Below, in pieces: positions 23,937-35,700 of a DNA stretch of 64,000 bases (positions are counted from its first letter, which is position 1; each line of letters begins with the position of its first letter). The position numbers and the translations under genes were made by a program. Under the pieces are notes generated by a model that was not told the DNA's origin, did no database searches, and saw nothing but the letters and a program-made list of their open reading frames with translations. Origin of the DNA: Catonia carolina. Taxonomy: Eukaryota > Arthropoda > Insecta > Hemiptera > Achilidae. The stretch lies in contig JAQMRL010000003.1 of assembly GCA_035578175.1 (NCBI GenBank), forward strand, positions 83,153,969-83,217,968. Reading direction: 5' to 3'.

Positions 23937-24346
23937 TAACCAGAAAATTAATTGTTTAAGGCTGTTGTCGTACTTCAAATTTGAACAAAATTTCAAATTT
24001 TTGTACAAAATCAAATTAACAATTGGTAGTACAAATAACTACCACATTTTATTTGTTCTACACAAATTTAGAAAGCTAGTGAAAAAAACCGCTTCTCGAA
24101 ATCTGCATTTTCAAAAAAGTTTTAACTTTAGCTAATTTCCTTAACTACTGGGTGCAGTCAAAATCATAAAATTTTGTGTGAACGTTCTCATAATTACTGT
24201 TTTTGACAAAAAAAATTAAATATAAGAATGAAATATCATTGTCTTACGTTGTTCCATTAGTACTACATTAACAATTGAAGTAAATATATTAGCCTACCAG
24301 AATAATTTAAAAACGGGTGATTCATAAATTCTGGATTTCCTTTTTT
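23937..24346. other. Unannotated AT-rich sequence
   Basis: An 85-aa frame at 23878-24135 starts inside the preceding element and looks like chance. Confidence 0.4.
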
Positions 24347-25297
24347 ACTTTCTCTTGCCTATATGAATATATAGGAAGGAAAGTAATGTTTTCATGTCGA
24401 TTTTTCAAAATCGAGTTTTCACCGGATCTATACGTTTTCAGACCCCCTGAACCCAAAAACCATGTTTTTAGCGATTGGTCTGTGTGTGTGTCTGTGTCTG
24501 TGTGTGTGTGTGTGTGTGTGTACAAAATATCTCAAAAACGGAATATCATACGAACTTGAAACTTAAAACTTAAGTTACATATCACTACCGGACCCGACAC
24601 GAACATTTTCATCAAAATCGGTCAACCGGAAGTAGTAATTTATTCGTGTAATTTTTCACTTTTTTGCGATTTTCTCAAAAACTGGTCCTACGATTTTTTT
24701 AAAAATCGCCTCATTTACTCAATTTTTTATTTTCTACAAGATAGGGTAGGCGTCATGTTTGCTGAAATTCTGGGTGAGGCTGTTTTCACGTAAAAACATA
24801 GTTTTTTTAAGATTACAGCTTTAATATGCAATTTAGCGCAAAAAGTTTTATAATAAAAATTGCAGAGAAATTAAAATACTACAACTTTTATTTCGAACAT
24901 TTTTTTGTATAACGCTTAGTTTAGCAGTAATTAGCGATTTTCTAATTTTTTCTCACGAAAACGTGTGAAATATTGATTTTTTTTAAGATTTCGGCCTTAG
25001 AATGCATTTTACGACAAAAGTGTATATAATCAATTTTATAGTAAATTAAAAGATCTTTAACTTTTATTTAAAGCATTTTTCTCTACAGAGCTTAGTTTAG
25101 CGTGAATGAGTGATTTTTCGTATTTTTAAGCCTGAGGTCGATTTTCATTTTGCGTCTTTCACTCATGATTAAAATAAGGTTATGTTTTTGAGGTTAGTTT
25201 TTTGTTTATTTCTAATGTTTTATTACTAATGCTAGGTTTATTGTTAGTTATTTACATTGGCAAGAGAAAGTTGTGTGAGTGTTTCACACCAGATTTT
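24347..25297 (+). repeat. R950 repeat, full-length reference copy
   Basis: It starts ACTTTCTCTTGCC (24347-24359) and ends GGCAAGAGAAAGT (25259-25271), followed by TGTGTGAGTGTTTCACACCA, which can fold into a short hairpin, then GATTTTT. A (TG)n tract lies at about 24480-24520. The segment with CCGGACCCGACACGAACATT and GGTCAACCGGAAGTAG follows. There is no long reading frame. The structure fits a non-autonomous DNA element with subterminal inverted repeats, though the class is not established. Copies: 1127, 4300/4418, 14611, 31400, 34497, 36035, 50393. Confidence 0.85.
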
Positions 25298-26224
25298 TGC
25301 ATACGGATTAATTTTTGTTTCTCTCGTTTGGTGTCCAGTACCCTTCAGCCGGTTGCCTAGTTAGATATTTGAAAAAAACCGAACATGTTGCCTTTCCTTT
25401 TATTCAAATTTCTTCCATAAATCAGTCTTTTCACCCACATACATTATTTCATAATCGTTTGCAGATAAAATGACAAACGATAAAACCAGTCAAGATGAAT
25501 TGCAATATACACATATACTCTTATGTTATGTGTAACATGTAAACCGTATAACTTTAACTTATGTGCAATAATATGTGCTTGTATAAATTTGTTTTAAATG
25601 TTTTATAGCTTACCCCCTGAGGTTAAAAGATTTTATAGTCTGAGGAAATATCAGCAATAAAACAATAATTTATTTCCATATATAACTAGAAATTGTGTGG
25701 AAGTAGCAATAATGGTGTTTTATTATAATACTAGTAACACTAAAAATATTCACATCCTGTGTACACGCTTAAGTATTCCATTTTCCTTACTTTATTTATT
25801 TATTGATTTATTTGTCGTTTTATTTTATTACTGAAATATTGTGAATGAATTCAGGTACAGAATTTATGAATGAATGAATGCGTAAAGTAGCGTCATTGTC
25901 AATAAGTCTGACCTATATAAATTGTAGTGTTATGAATGGAGAGTAGTTGTACAAGTTTGTACTATTTAAATATACTGTAACATTTAATCCAGGTTATTTC
26001 GGAATCTGGTCGTTAATAAATTGTATATAAACTTCGTTTAAACGTATAACAATTATATATTAACAAGATTAAAAATTACTGTAAATTAATAGGCTTATAC
26101 TACTAATATACTGCAGTTAAATTACTTTAACCAAATTTTTTTTGACATTTTAATTGAAATTTAGTATCTGTTATTATATAAACACAACAATTTCTAAATA
26201 TGAAGCTAATGTTTCAAAACTTGA
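25298..26224. other. Unannotated AT-rich sequence
   Basis: No gene or repeat recognised; the last ~20 bp lead into the Jockey-like 3' UTR. Confidence 0.45.
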
Positions 26225-26530
26225 TTTACTTGAAGGAGCGTGCTGTCATCACCACAGTCCTACAGGTAGCCAAGAAGATCCCTCAGCCAGAGGCGTTTTA
26301 TACGTCTGTGCTGAGTACCCGGTATCGCCCTAGTATACATGTTTTGTATAAGAGGGTTGTCATGTAGATCAAATTTGTCATGCATCTTCTTGTATAGTTG
26401 TTTCGCGACATCAATTACGTATGCGATTTGTTGTAAGTCTTTGTGCAACATTGAGTTTGTGATGTAAAAGGGGACATTGCGTCATCGTTCGGAGAATCTT
26501 GTTTTGAATCGCCTGTGTACTCGTACGTTT
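26225..26530 (-). pseudogene. Jockey-like retrotransposon, ORF2 C-terminal fragment
   Basis: Minus strand: AIQNKILRTMTQCPLLHHKL, then after a frameshift near 26450, HKDLQQIAYVIDVAKQLYKK, HDKFDLHDNPLIQNMY and RRIKRLWLRDLLGYL with a stop. This matches the end of Jockey-type ORF2 at 5200 and 51520 in order, but from a different subfamily. The same 3' region occurs twice, head to head, at 45672-45940. Confidence 0.85.
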
Positions 26531-27400
26531 CGTGTGTTTGACTAAATTGATAAGAAAATGTTATTACAAACTGAAAATTTGACTTAAAAACTTTTTTAAT
26601 GAGAAAAGATGGCTGTTAACAAAGAAAGTGTGAATGAACCTATATTATATACTAAGTAACAAACTAAAAAAAAATACCACTCTAATTCCTACTCACAGGC
26701 GAAACCTGTTTCCGACACGTGACCGCCTGATCTTACACTAAACAGATTGAATCGACGGAGCGTTCAACTTTTACATTAATGGGTCGTAATAATTTGTTGA
26801 ATGACTAAGAATAAAAGAACAAAAAGTCGAAAATTGTAACTTCTACCCTTTTCCAGAACAATCTAAAGAATAATAGAAAGAACGTAAATAAATAAAAGAG
26901 AGAAGTAATAATAGGTTCAACAAAGTTACTGTTCAACAAGTTACTTTACTGCGTATAGGTTAACAGTTGAACCAGGTCCGGCCACCTACACTGAGTAATA
27001 CTTGTCGAAACCTATTTAATACAAGTTTATATTGTCCCAAATATCTATTGTTACGGTACCTTGTTTCGTGTAGCGTCAGTTTTTGACCACGTGAGGTGAC
27101 TTAAGACGTTTCTAGAAGCTGTTTTGCCACTCACATTCTCAGCATTTGCTCACTGTAGGGTTTTCTCATTTTTCTCCCCTTCCGTCGTATTGTTTTTGCT
27201 CTTCATGGAAGCCCTTAAAAATCCGTAAGTAGTTGTCTGAATTTGGTTCAGTTCATTAAATTTTCTGTGCACAGTACCTTTTATAGTGTAAGTACTTTTA
27301 AATATTGCGTCTATTTAAAATACACTTTAGTGGTTATGTCCAGTGTACGAGTATGTTCTATTTCTGTGTGTGCCGTGTTAGTTCCCACTATTTTTAGCTA
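26531..27400. other. Unannotated sequence
   Basis: No gene or repeat recognised. A 94-aa plus frame (27243-27527) overlaps an antisense LINE and is probably a shadow. Confidence 0.4.
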
Positions 27401-27404
27401 TCAA

Positions 27405-27830
27405 CACTTTGTAGGTCTACTCTTCCCTGTTGATTTTTGGGCGGACCAACTCCTCAATCCTAGAAACACGGTCCAATCCTTTATGTTTCTCAATCAGGAC
27501 AGCTGTCACTTACCAATACCACGCTGACCTTCAATTTTCCCTTTCAGTATTACCTGGAACAGTTTATAATAGTCATCTCGAATAACATGTCCGAACTATG
27601 CCAACTTCTTGCATTTAACTATGTTAAAAGCAAGTCGGATGGTGTCGTATGGTGTCAAATTGATGTCAGATGGTGTCGGATGATATCGGATGGTGTCAAA
27701 TGGTGTCGGTTGTAGTCGGATGATGTCAAATTCTCATTGCATGAGCTCTCTGCAACATCTCCTCATTTGTTCTTTCTTCGTACGCGTATAATTCTTCTGT
27801 ACGGTCACATCTTACATGCTGTAAGTTGGT
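27405..27830 (-). pseudogene. Non-LTR retrotransposon RT fragment, with inserted tandem repeat
   Basis: Minus strand: EELYAYEERTNEEMLQRAHA (about 27810-27740), then after the tandem repeat, FGHVIRDDYYKLFQVILKGK, IEGQRGIGK and LRNIKDWT (about 27600-27450). These are the NEEvLqRi, GHvmR and GkRgiGRR motifs of LINE proteins. Stop codons break it. Confidence 0.75.
27634..27730 (+). repeat. 10-bp tandem repeat
   Basis: About 9.7 units of a 10-mer with consensus GTCGGATGGT; variants include GTCAAATGGT and ATCGGATGGT. It interrupts the LINE fragment between its NEEmL and GHviR motifs. Confidence 0.9.
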
Positions 27831-27983
27831 TAATTTTAGCATTTTTAAGTGTTAAAACATCTTCTCGATAAAGCAAAAACAGTTAATGTTGTTAAGCGTT
27901 AAAAAATGTGATTTGGTAGGACTGTTCACATCTGAGATTTGTTACTTCTTAACGTTCACCAAACAGTAACTGACAGTATATGT
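27831..27983. other. Short unannotated spacer
   Basis: Nothing recognised. Confidence 0.4.
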
Positions 27984-28156
27984 TTTTTTTTGTATTACGT
28001 CTGACTGTTTTGCAATTTCTGCTAATGCAGACGGTAGAAAATGATGATCTGTGTAAATGAGTGATGAAAAAATGATGCCAGACCTGACTAGGAATCGAAC
28101 CCGGGACCCCAGCGTAGAAGCTAGTTTCGCTAACCACTACGCCAACGGGCCGACCA
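27984..28156 (-). mobile_element. tRNA-derived SINE (SINE-3)
   Basis: Minus strand: head GGCCCGTTGGCGTAGTGGTT with an A box, B box GGTTCGATTCC, then CAGGTCTGGCATCAT, and a body with CCGTCTGCATTAGCAG and ACAGTCAGACGTAA and an A tail. The head differs from SINE-2, but the 3' body is the same module as in SINE-2 copies at 2308 and 14424. Confidence 0.9.
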
Positions 28157-28420
28157 AATATGCATATTGCGAAATACAGTATACTCCAAAGATGATACAA
28201 GTCGGATTCTTTTTTCCGGTATAATTATAGTCGGTGTGGAAAATCTTGTTCGCGGATTCAGGTGATTTTTTTAAAAATGTTAATAAAAGAAGTCTTTGTA
28301 AGGTATAAATTAATAACGGTAATTATTTCGGTAATTATTATGGTTATTATTGATTATTTGGGTAACCATTCTTATTGGAAGAGAGGAGTTATTATCTTTG
28401 TAAGGTTTTAATAAGTCTTC

Positions 28421-28575
28421 TTTTTCTTCTTCTTCTTCTTCTTCTTCTGCCTTTCAAGGATTAGGCATCTCTGCCTGTTCCGAACCTCTCAAATCTGCCC
28501 ATCTCTTTCTCGGGCATCTTCTTTCTCTCCTGCCCTCCGGCTTATAGCCCAGTGTCTGCTTAGGCTATCTAAGGT
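28421..28575 (-). repeat. LINE 3' end with (GAA)n tail
   Basis: The complement ends in GGAACAGGCAGAGATGCCTA, ATCCTTGAAAGGCAGAAGAA and a (GAA)n run, the same 3' UTR/tail organisation as the LINEs at 6893 and 32784 (GGAACAGGCTTATACCTAAT then AAG repeats). Only the tail of the element is present. Confidence 0.65.
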
Positions 28576-30055
28576 TTTAATAAGTACAACAGATTATTTA
28601 TTCGACTTACACGATTGCTAATAAACAGCCTTTAGACTCGTGACGTGACGGGTAGTGGTTACATTCCTATGTAATGGACGATACTAGTTGACACGCCATA
28701 CTAGATGGTACTATCAGTACAGAATGCATATAGTTTAAGGTCAGACTTTTTGTCAGGAACTCTACTCAAATAACGTATGAATGAAATGAGTTATAAACAT
28801 AGTAGGTCTGTTCATTTAAATAAACGTCAAACAAAACATAACATCAGATGAACTTGATTAGGAAGAAGTGGTCGAAAATTGCGTGGGTTTTTGAATGTCG
28901 TACAATCCGTATTGTAAACGTGGGCGAACTTACCTGTGTGGTAGTAAGATAGTAGTTTTATGTTTATGTGTATTAGAAGTACTTAGGTAGGCAGGTGTGC
29001 CACCCTACCCACATAAACTGCTAATTGGGAACAAGTATTTCCTTTCTTTAATACTTTTTTTTTAACTCCGGTTTAAGTTTCAAACTACACAATTACTAAT
29101 TTTAAAGGCTTGAAAAAATGAAATTCTTCATTTTTAACCTGTTTCATTATGCCCCTCAAAACTTGGATCATTTACAATAATTCCAGTTGAACTGAAGGAC
29201 ATCAACTCGTCAGTTTTGATAGAATACTCACTTGTATACGGTAGTCGGTTTTTTGTTTATTTTTTTCATTGGTAGCTATACTTTGTGGTTTTTCTTTTAA
29301 CCACCAAAATTACTCTTCAATGTATTTAACGTATACCAGTCATCAATAAATTTAAAACCGTATCATTTTAAAAAAGTATTGTACTATTTTATTATTTAAA
29401 TCATATTTGTGTAATTTGAAGTGACATCCACAAAACACTATCTATAGTTCTTAAACCATTTTTAACATTTTATAAAACGTTATATGAATTGATTGCACCT
29501 AAAATATACAACTCTTTTCCACACGATTTAAACAAAATAAAAAAAGTACAGTCAATTTAGTTAGAAAATATACAATTGAATACCTTATTTACTGTAGAGC
29601 CAATACTTAAATACTGTAGAGCCAATGATAAATATTTGATTTTTCGATTAAAGTAAACTGAAAATAAATTTCACTTGACTAAAATAGCACTGCATTTATT
29701 TATTTAATATTATTGCTTATTTACATGTAGGCATATTATTTTTGTATTTGTATTTTTTTATGTTTTTTCGTATTATTTGTATTTTTTCATTTATGTATTT
29801 ATACGTATGATTGTATTTTGTCAACCGCAGGCTAATATTGTTACTGTTGGAACCTCTAAACAGGCATTGCCTTGGAGGCCCTATTCTTTCTTGTTGTGAA
29901 ATATTATCGTTTTATTTTTTACTATTAGAATATCTCTGGTTTTTTTATGTTCTATGTTTTATTTTTATGTGTTAACGTACCTATCTGCAACATGTGAATA
30001 AATTTTCTTATTCTTATTCTTATCCTTATTTATCCGGTCTTTCTTTCGAAAAACA
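28576..30055. other. Unannotated AT-rich sequence
   Basis: No gene or repeat recognised; a run of TTATTC-type repeats lies near 30000-30030. Confidence 0.45.
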
Positions 30056-30059
30056 TAAT

Positions 30060-30410
30060 GAACATCAAAATAGCCCTGCGTCACTTAAAGACACAGTACG
30101 AAAATTTGGAAAAAATAAAATCTTCAAATACCTCGGGACGATAATATACAACCGAAAACTAGCGAAAAAGGTACGAACAACAGCAGACGAGAAAAGATAA
30201 CTGCTGCACTCTGAGGAACTCACAAATTGTATAAGATGAAAGCACTCTTAAGATAAACTAAGATCAGACATTATAATAATGTGATAAAACCTACGTGTCT
30301 GTCCACGAGTGAATATTTTAGAATGTCTTGGAAAGCTGTTCTAAGAGAAGCAGAGAAATATGAGAAAAAGATCTTACGGAAGATAATAGATACGAAGATA
30401 TTTTTTTGAA
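30060..30410 (+). pseudogene. Non-LTR retrotransposon RT fragment
   Basis: The frame 29994-30200 contains IFKYLGTIIYNRKLAKKVRT, the FKYLGtii motif common to LINE RT connection regions. Downstream, frame-broken remains read like a SSWKAVLREAEKYEKKILRK segment (about 30320-30385). No catalytic core. Confidence 0.6.
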
Positions 30411-31159
30411 TAGAAACTTTTGTAAATTGTCCAAAAATCAAACAAAACACATTATATTGTTCAGCTTATTCCTAATATGTTTACGTTGCAATTTGTTCAA
30501 TTAAGAACAATTAGCAACCCATGACCCCAGTAGATGAAGATTATATGTATGACGTTTTAACGAAAAGTAGTCTTGTACTGAATCCTGAATCCTGAATCCT
30601 GGTTGAGAGGGCTGAGAAGCCCTATGATGGCGACATCGTGTTAAGGAACACCTGATCGCTCGGGGAACAATTTTACCGAATAATTGCAACCTCATGAAAT
30701 TTAGGGGGAATTTTATAGTTTAAAATTAGGAAATAGGATTCTGGCTCTTGCGGGATTGGGACTGGGACTTCAAAGGAGGTAATGTATTTTAAGAAGTTAC
30801 TCGTGGATGAAAATGTATATTAAGGGACAAGTGGGTTTAAGAGCGGCTCTTTTCTTTTATTTTGTTTTTCAGTGGCCTTTTTCAGTTATGTGGGAGTTTT
30901 ATTGTCTTGGGGAGGGAAAGGCACGCACCGTACTTAACGTGGACAAATGGTACAATTTTAGGTAGGAGTTAGTTTATGATTTTAGGGGAGACGGAAAGGG
31001 TAGAGTTTGGCATAATCACCGGCCTTTTATTTTCTAAGTGTTTAATAATTTAAAATGGCGGCTCTTTTCACCGTAGTGGAGTGATTATGCATAGGAACAT
31101 GGGGAGAACTACCAACTGGGGGGGCGTGAGTCATACAAGTAGATGAAGGGGCATGGGTA
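30411..31159. other. Unannotated, purine-rich patch
   Basis: Includes a 3x (CCTGAAT) direct repeat at about 30582-30600. From about 30700 the base composition changes to G-rich (GGGGAATT, GGGACTGGGACTT, GGGGAGGGAAAGG), unlike the AT-rich surroundings. It may be the U3 part of a solitary LTR (see next entry). No protein recognised. Confidence 0.35.
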
Positions 31160-31190
31160 TATAAGAGGAATACAGGGCGGAATAAAACTG
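31160..31190 (+). promoter_or_regulatory. Possible TATA box and poly(A) signal of a solo LTR
   Basis: GGGTATATAAGAGGAA is followed 15-20 bases later by AATAAA. This close spacing is common in LTR R regions. I could not define both LTR ends or a target duplication, so the call is tentative. Confidence 0.3.
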
Positions 31191-31399
31191 TGGCAACTCT
31201 AAATTTTGATAAGTGGGTCATACTGGAATTTAGATAAAGTCGTGAGTCTTGTACTGATTATGGCTGACCGTTCCTGAGAGATAATTGTTAATTGTATCCC
31301 AACTATTACAGTATACCGGTAACGACTGTCTATTATTCAAATCTGTATAAACCTTTTACAAGGAATTTAACTACGGAACCTTCTTGTGTGTTTTCAATT

Positions 31400-31955
31400 T
31401 TTGTATTTTTCTCATAAACGGCTTCTACTTTTTTTAAAAAATAATCTTATTTACTACATTTTTTGTGCGCTTAGGGTAAGTATCATGCTGGGTTAAATTG
31501 TTGGGAAAGACTATTCTCGCGTGGTAAAACACGGTTTTTTTTAATTTCGCGCCTTAATATGCATTTTACAACTGGTAGCGTATATAATCAAATTTATAGA
31601 ACATTTAAAATAAGTACTACAACTTTTATTTCCCGTATTTTTTTCTGAAGACCCTAGTTTAGCGTTAGTTAGTGATTTTCGTTATTGTAAGTCCAACATA
31701 GGTAGTGTTTCATGTAGAGTCGTTCACTCATAATATAAATAAAAATAGAGTAAATTTTCATTATTTACAAAAATAAGTAATAATTTAAAATACAAATACA
31801 AATAAAAAACAATACAAATAAATAATAATATAAATATAATTATAAAAAAATAAAATAAATAATAAAAAATACTATGAATACAAATAAAATACAAATATTT
31901 ATTTGTGGTGGCAAGATAAAGTCGTGTGAGTTTTTCTCATCAGATTTTTGAAGGA
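31400..31955 (+). repeat. R950 copy, 5' truncated
   Basis: It begins in the block after the microsatellite (CTCATAAACGGCTTCTAC for CTCAAAAACTGGTCCTAC), then TTGTTGGGAAAGACTATTCT, GCGCCTTAATATGCATTTTA and AGACCCTAGTTTAGCGTTAG, and ends GGCAAGATAAAGTCGTGTGA. An AT-rich (AATA-type) expansion at about 31785-31890 lies near its 3' end. Confidence 0.75.
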
Positions 31956-32175
31956 ATAAATAATAGTAGATATAATAATAGCTAATGTATATTATAATAA
32001 GTATAATAATAATAATAGTTTTATACCTACTTTTACTCATAACTCATGTTCAGTTTTTCTCCAGTCGTATTTTCCCCTTCCACTTGCGATTCATACTGAT
32101 ATCAACAAAATTCCTGTTTTCTCTACCAATTGGTTTTATTTGTACCGTCGTGATTTTGAATTGAACGTGCGGGAA
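31956..32175. other. AT-rich low complexity
   Basis: ATAATA-type repeats; nothing else. Confidence 0.5.
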
Positions 32176-32392
32176 CTGTGTGAGAAGTTTATCAGTTTAA
32201 CTTTAGTTTAACGTGAAGCTCAGCGAGCAGGGGTTACTAGTATTTTTTTATACTTGGCAAATCGTCAAGCATTCTTCGATAGTGTAAGGCTGTGTTAGAC
32301 ATACTAGGCTACAACGTGTAAGGCTGTGTTAGAAGTTAACCAGTTTAAGTTTAGTTTAACGTGACGCTAAGCGAGCAGAGGTTACTATACTC
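32176..32392 (+). repeat. Diverged local tandem duplication
   Basis: CTGTGTGAGAAGTTTATCAG to GGGGTTACTAG (32176-32241) is repeated about 148 bp downstream as CTGTGTTAGAAGTTAACCAG to AGAGGTTACTATA (32324-32389). A shorter duplication, GTGTAAGGCTGTGTTAGA, occurs twice between them. Part of the unit (TACTTGGCAAAT.GTCA.GCATTCTTCGATAGT) reappears at about 33289. Confidence 0.75.
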
Positions 32393-32780
32393 TATTTCAC
32401 GTTCAGAATATAGTGCAGCTCTTATGCTCACCCGTTGTGTTATCAGGCGTATGGAAAACGTCAGCCTTTTATCGCCGACACCATCCGAACGTTACGGGCA
32501 GAAATATTTAGAGTTTCGCTTACCACGCTCTAACAAGCTTATTTTTAATCAAAAATTTTGAAAAAAATACTTTCGCTTCCTAATGAATCGTATTTTATTA
32601 CGCTGTAAATGTTATTATTATACTTGAATATTCAGATAAGAGACCGTAGGTACGTATAAAGGAAAAGGGTATGACATCTCTCTCTTCGTCTCCTTCACTG
32701 TCGGCCCAGGGGAGTTTTAGACCTTTCCGAGATACTAACGACTTTTATTCAAACAAGATTTAAAAAATAACTATTTTTAC
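32393..32780. other. Unannotated sequence
   Basis: No gene recognised; a 66-aa frame (32361-32561) has no family features. Confidence 0.4.
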
Positions 32781-32783
32781 TCT

Positions 32784-33010
32784 GGAATCAATGGAGGCGA
32801 CATTTGGAACGAATGCCAGAGGAGAGAATACCTCTAAAAGTGACGGAATATGTTCCAGTTGGAAGAAGGGAGGTGGGAAGACCTCGAAGAAGATGGCAGT
32901 AGTCGAGATGTACGGGTTGGAATGTCTCGTGTTTCTGTAAACGTGCAGGATGGTTTGTGAATTCGGAACAGGCTTATACCTAATCCTTGGTAGTAAGAAG
33001 AAGAAGACTA
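32784..33010 (+). pseudogene. Non-LTR retrotransposon, ORF2 extreme C-terminus and 3' UTR
   Basis: Translation gives NQWRRHLERMPEERIPLKVT, EYVPVGRREVGRPRRRWQ then a TAG stop, followed by a 3' UTR with GGAACAGGCTTATACCTAAT and a (AAG)n tail. It is strongly 5' truncated and is a sister of 6893-7281, with the RPRRRW motif intact. Confidence 0.85.
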
Positions 33011-34496
33011 TTTTTCACTTTAAAATAATTAAAAAAGGCAATAAAATTGATAAACAATTCCATTACTATAATAATAGTCAGTACCTGATCTTTAAAACGA
33101 TAGAACTATTAAGTGTGTTTTCGTATTATGTTATTCAATAGGAGTTTGTAAATGAAAACGTGTAGTAGCGCGGAGTCGATATTTTTACTTAGTGTAGTAG
33201 CGTTCTAACTTCCAAATGAAATACATTGCTTATGGACTTCCCATACTGCATTCTGAACGTAAAATCAACTATAGTATTTTACATACTTGGCAAATTGTCA
33301 TGCATTCTTCGATAGTATTTGTCGAGGGACATGTTCTTTAGTAGAACATAAGGTAGGCTTATATTTGTAATTTGATCCGTGATGATTTGAGGATGTATTT
33401 AATATTTACAAGTGCATTTAGAGTCGGCACAATTTATGAAGATAGTAGTATTAGCAATAGGAGCTTATATTTTATGAAACAAGCCAACATTGTAATACAT
33501 TAAATATAAATGCGAACGATAAAAAAGTTTAATTTAACATACTTTTATGTAAACAGTAGTCTGGTGACATCTTTAAAAATGTTGCTGACTTTTTAAAGAA
33601 AATATTAAAGAATTAGCGACACTGGTTAGGAATTCTTATTACATGTGATGCGGAAGAAATAATTCTAATCTAAAAAAACCCGTTAAATTTATATACAAGT
33701 TTGTTTTAAAATCAAACATTATTATTTGATAATATTTTGAAAATAAATTAGCACTAAATTATTTTCATTATGCGTTTGTTTATGTATTGCGAATAGTATA
33801 CTGCATCGTTTAAAGTTCAAACTTGATTACTGATAATGTTTAAGAAACTTTATTTGATTTTTGTTGAAAATTTATGGAGTTAATAAACATTTAGATACGG
33901 GAATGTCGGTCTCGTATAGGCCTTATGAAATTTTTATTGATAGATATTGCTTATTGAAATTATTAGTTTTGTGCCATTTCACTCTGATAGAAACTATTTA
34001 GAAAGGTTAAAGTTTCTTTTACGAAATGATTCTGTATGTCTTAAACGATTTTCATTAATTTTTTAAATAATTTCCTATGTTTTTATGTTATTTAAGTGCA
34101 GTTAACTATATTGAAATGTATTATTTCAGTCTTATCATTAGAGATAATTAAGTTTTGAATAATAAATTTTCTATTTCATATATGTTTGTAACGGTAAAGA
34201 TCCGTAACTGCTAATTTTTGATCCGTTTAATCGCACAAATAGATTAAGAATTATAAACGAAATGTTAAAAGGTAAGTGAAAAGTTACAGTTGATGTTTAG
34301 GTGACTCCATTTCAAATGGCTGGTGAACTTACTCCCTCCATTCCACAGGAATAAATACTCTTATTATCCATCTTGCCTAGAGTCCACATACAGTCTGTTT
34401 ATTGGCCGATCGGTATTAGTCAAGAACATAACTTGACATCAACGCAAAGAAACTTAAATTCATGGTAATTTCCATAGCATCGATTCTAGCATTTTT
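33011..34496. other. Unannotated AT-rich sequence
   Basis: Only a short block at about 33289-33330, related to 32252, is repeated; nothing else recognised. Confidence 0.45.
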
Positions 34497-35438
34497 ACTT
34501 TCTCTTGCCTATATGAATATATAGGAAAGAAAGTATTGTTTTCATGTCGATTTTTCGAAATCGAGTTTTCACCGGATCTATACGTTTTCAGACCCCCTGA
34601 ACCCAAAAAAACATGTTTTTAGCGATTGGTCTGTGTGTGTGTGTGTGTGTGCGCGCGCGTGCGTGTGCAAAATATCTCAAGAACGGAACATCGTACGAAC
34701 TTGAAACTTAAATTACATACCATTACCGGACCCGACACGAACATTTTCATCAAAATCGGTCAACCGGAAGTAGTAGTTTATTCGTATAATTTTTCACTTT
34801 TTTGCGATTTTCTCAAAAACTGGTCCTACGTTGTTTTTTTTAAATAGCCTGGTTTACTCAATTTTTTATTCTCTACAAGATAGGGTAGGCGCCATGTTTG
34901 CTGAAATTCTTGGTGAGGCTGTTTTTACGTAAAAAAGTATTTTTTTAAGATTACGGCTTTAATATGTATTATAGCGCAAAAATGTATGTAATAAAAACTG
35001 TAGAGAATTTAAAATCCTATAACTTTTATTTCAAACATTTCTTTGTATAACGCTTAGTTTAGCAGTAATTAGCGATTTTTTGATTTTTCTCACGAAAACG
35101 TGTGAAAAATCGATTTTTTTAAGATTTCGGCCTTAGTATGGATTTTTCGGCAAAAGTGTATATCATCAAATTTAAAGTAATTTAAAAGATCTACAACTTT
35201 TATTTAGAACCTTTTTCTCCACAGAGCCTAGTTGAGCGTGAAAGAGTGATTTTCCGTATTTTAAGGCCAAACTGAGGTTGATTTTCATTTTGCGTCTTTC
35301 ATATATGATTAAAATTAGGTTATGTTTATTGAGGTTAGTTTTTTGTTTATTTCTAATGTTTTATTATTAATGTTAGTTTTATTGTTAATTATTTGTACTG
35401 GCAAGAGAAATTTGTGTGTGTTTCACACCAGATTTTTA
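34497..35438 (+). repeat. R950 copy, full length
   Basis: Starts ACTTTCTCTTGCC and ends GGCAAGAGAAATTTGTGTGT then TTTCACACCAGATTTTT. A (TG)n/(CG)n tract lies at 34631-34670. It is collinear with the copy at 24347 over its whole length, differing in microsatellite length and scattered bases. Confidence 0.87.
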
Positions 35439-35494
35439 ATAATAAATAACGACCAAATTTAGTCAGCACATTTGACTTTTTTGCATCGTATTGA
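35439..35494. other. Short spacer
   Basis: Nothing recognised. Confidence 0.4.
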
Positions 35495-35700
35495 TTCCCG
35501 GTTATCACGCACTTAGGAGGGACTTGAGAACCTTCTGCCTCATAAACGGGAAATCCTAATTTCGTACCAAATAAATATGCCGCGGGTCCCAGGTTAGATT
35601 TCTGGTCAGATCTGGCAGTTTTTATTAGTCACTCTTCATTAGCCCTAATGTGCTTAATATTTGGACATAAAACAAAAAATTAATTCCTAGATTCAGTCTC
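35495..35700 (+). mobile_element. Degenerate tRNA-type SINE (SINE-5)
   Basis: AGGGACTTGAGAACCTTCTG, AACGGGAAATCCTAATTTCG, GGTTAGATTTCTGGTCAGAT and CTGGCAGTTTTT are found in the same order, inverted, at 45985-46175. The GGTTAGATTTC block is a decayed B box, and the CTGGCA junction resembles SINE-3. Confidence 0.6.

Noticed and set aside
24317..24559. Frames over R950 and its (TG)n tract (also 15116, 34626)
   Set aside because: They translate a microsatellite and flanking repeat and recur only because the repeat recurs.
27243..27527. 94-aa plus-strand frame
   Set aside because: Overlaps a LINE fragment that reads with clear motifs on the opposite strand.
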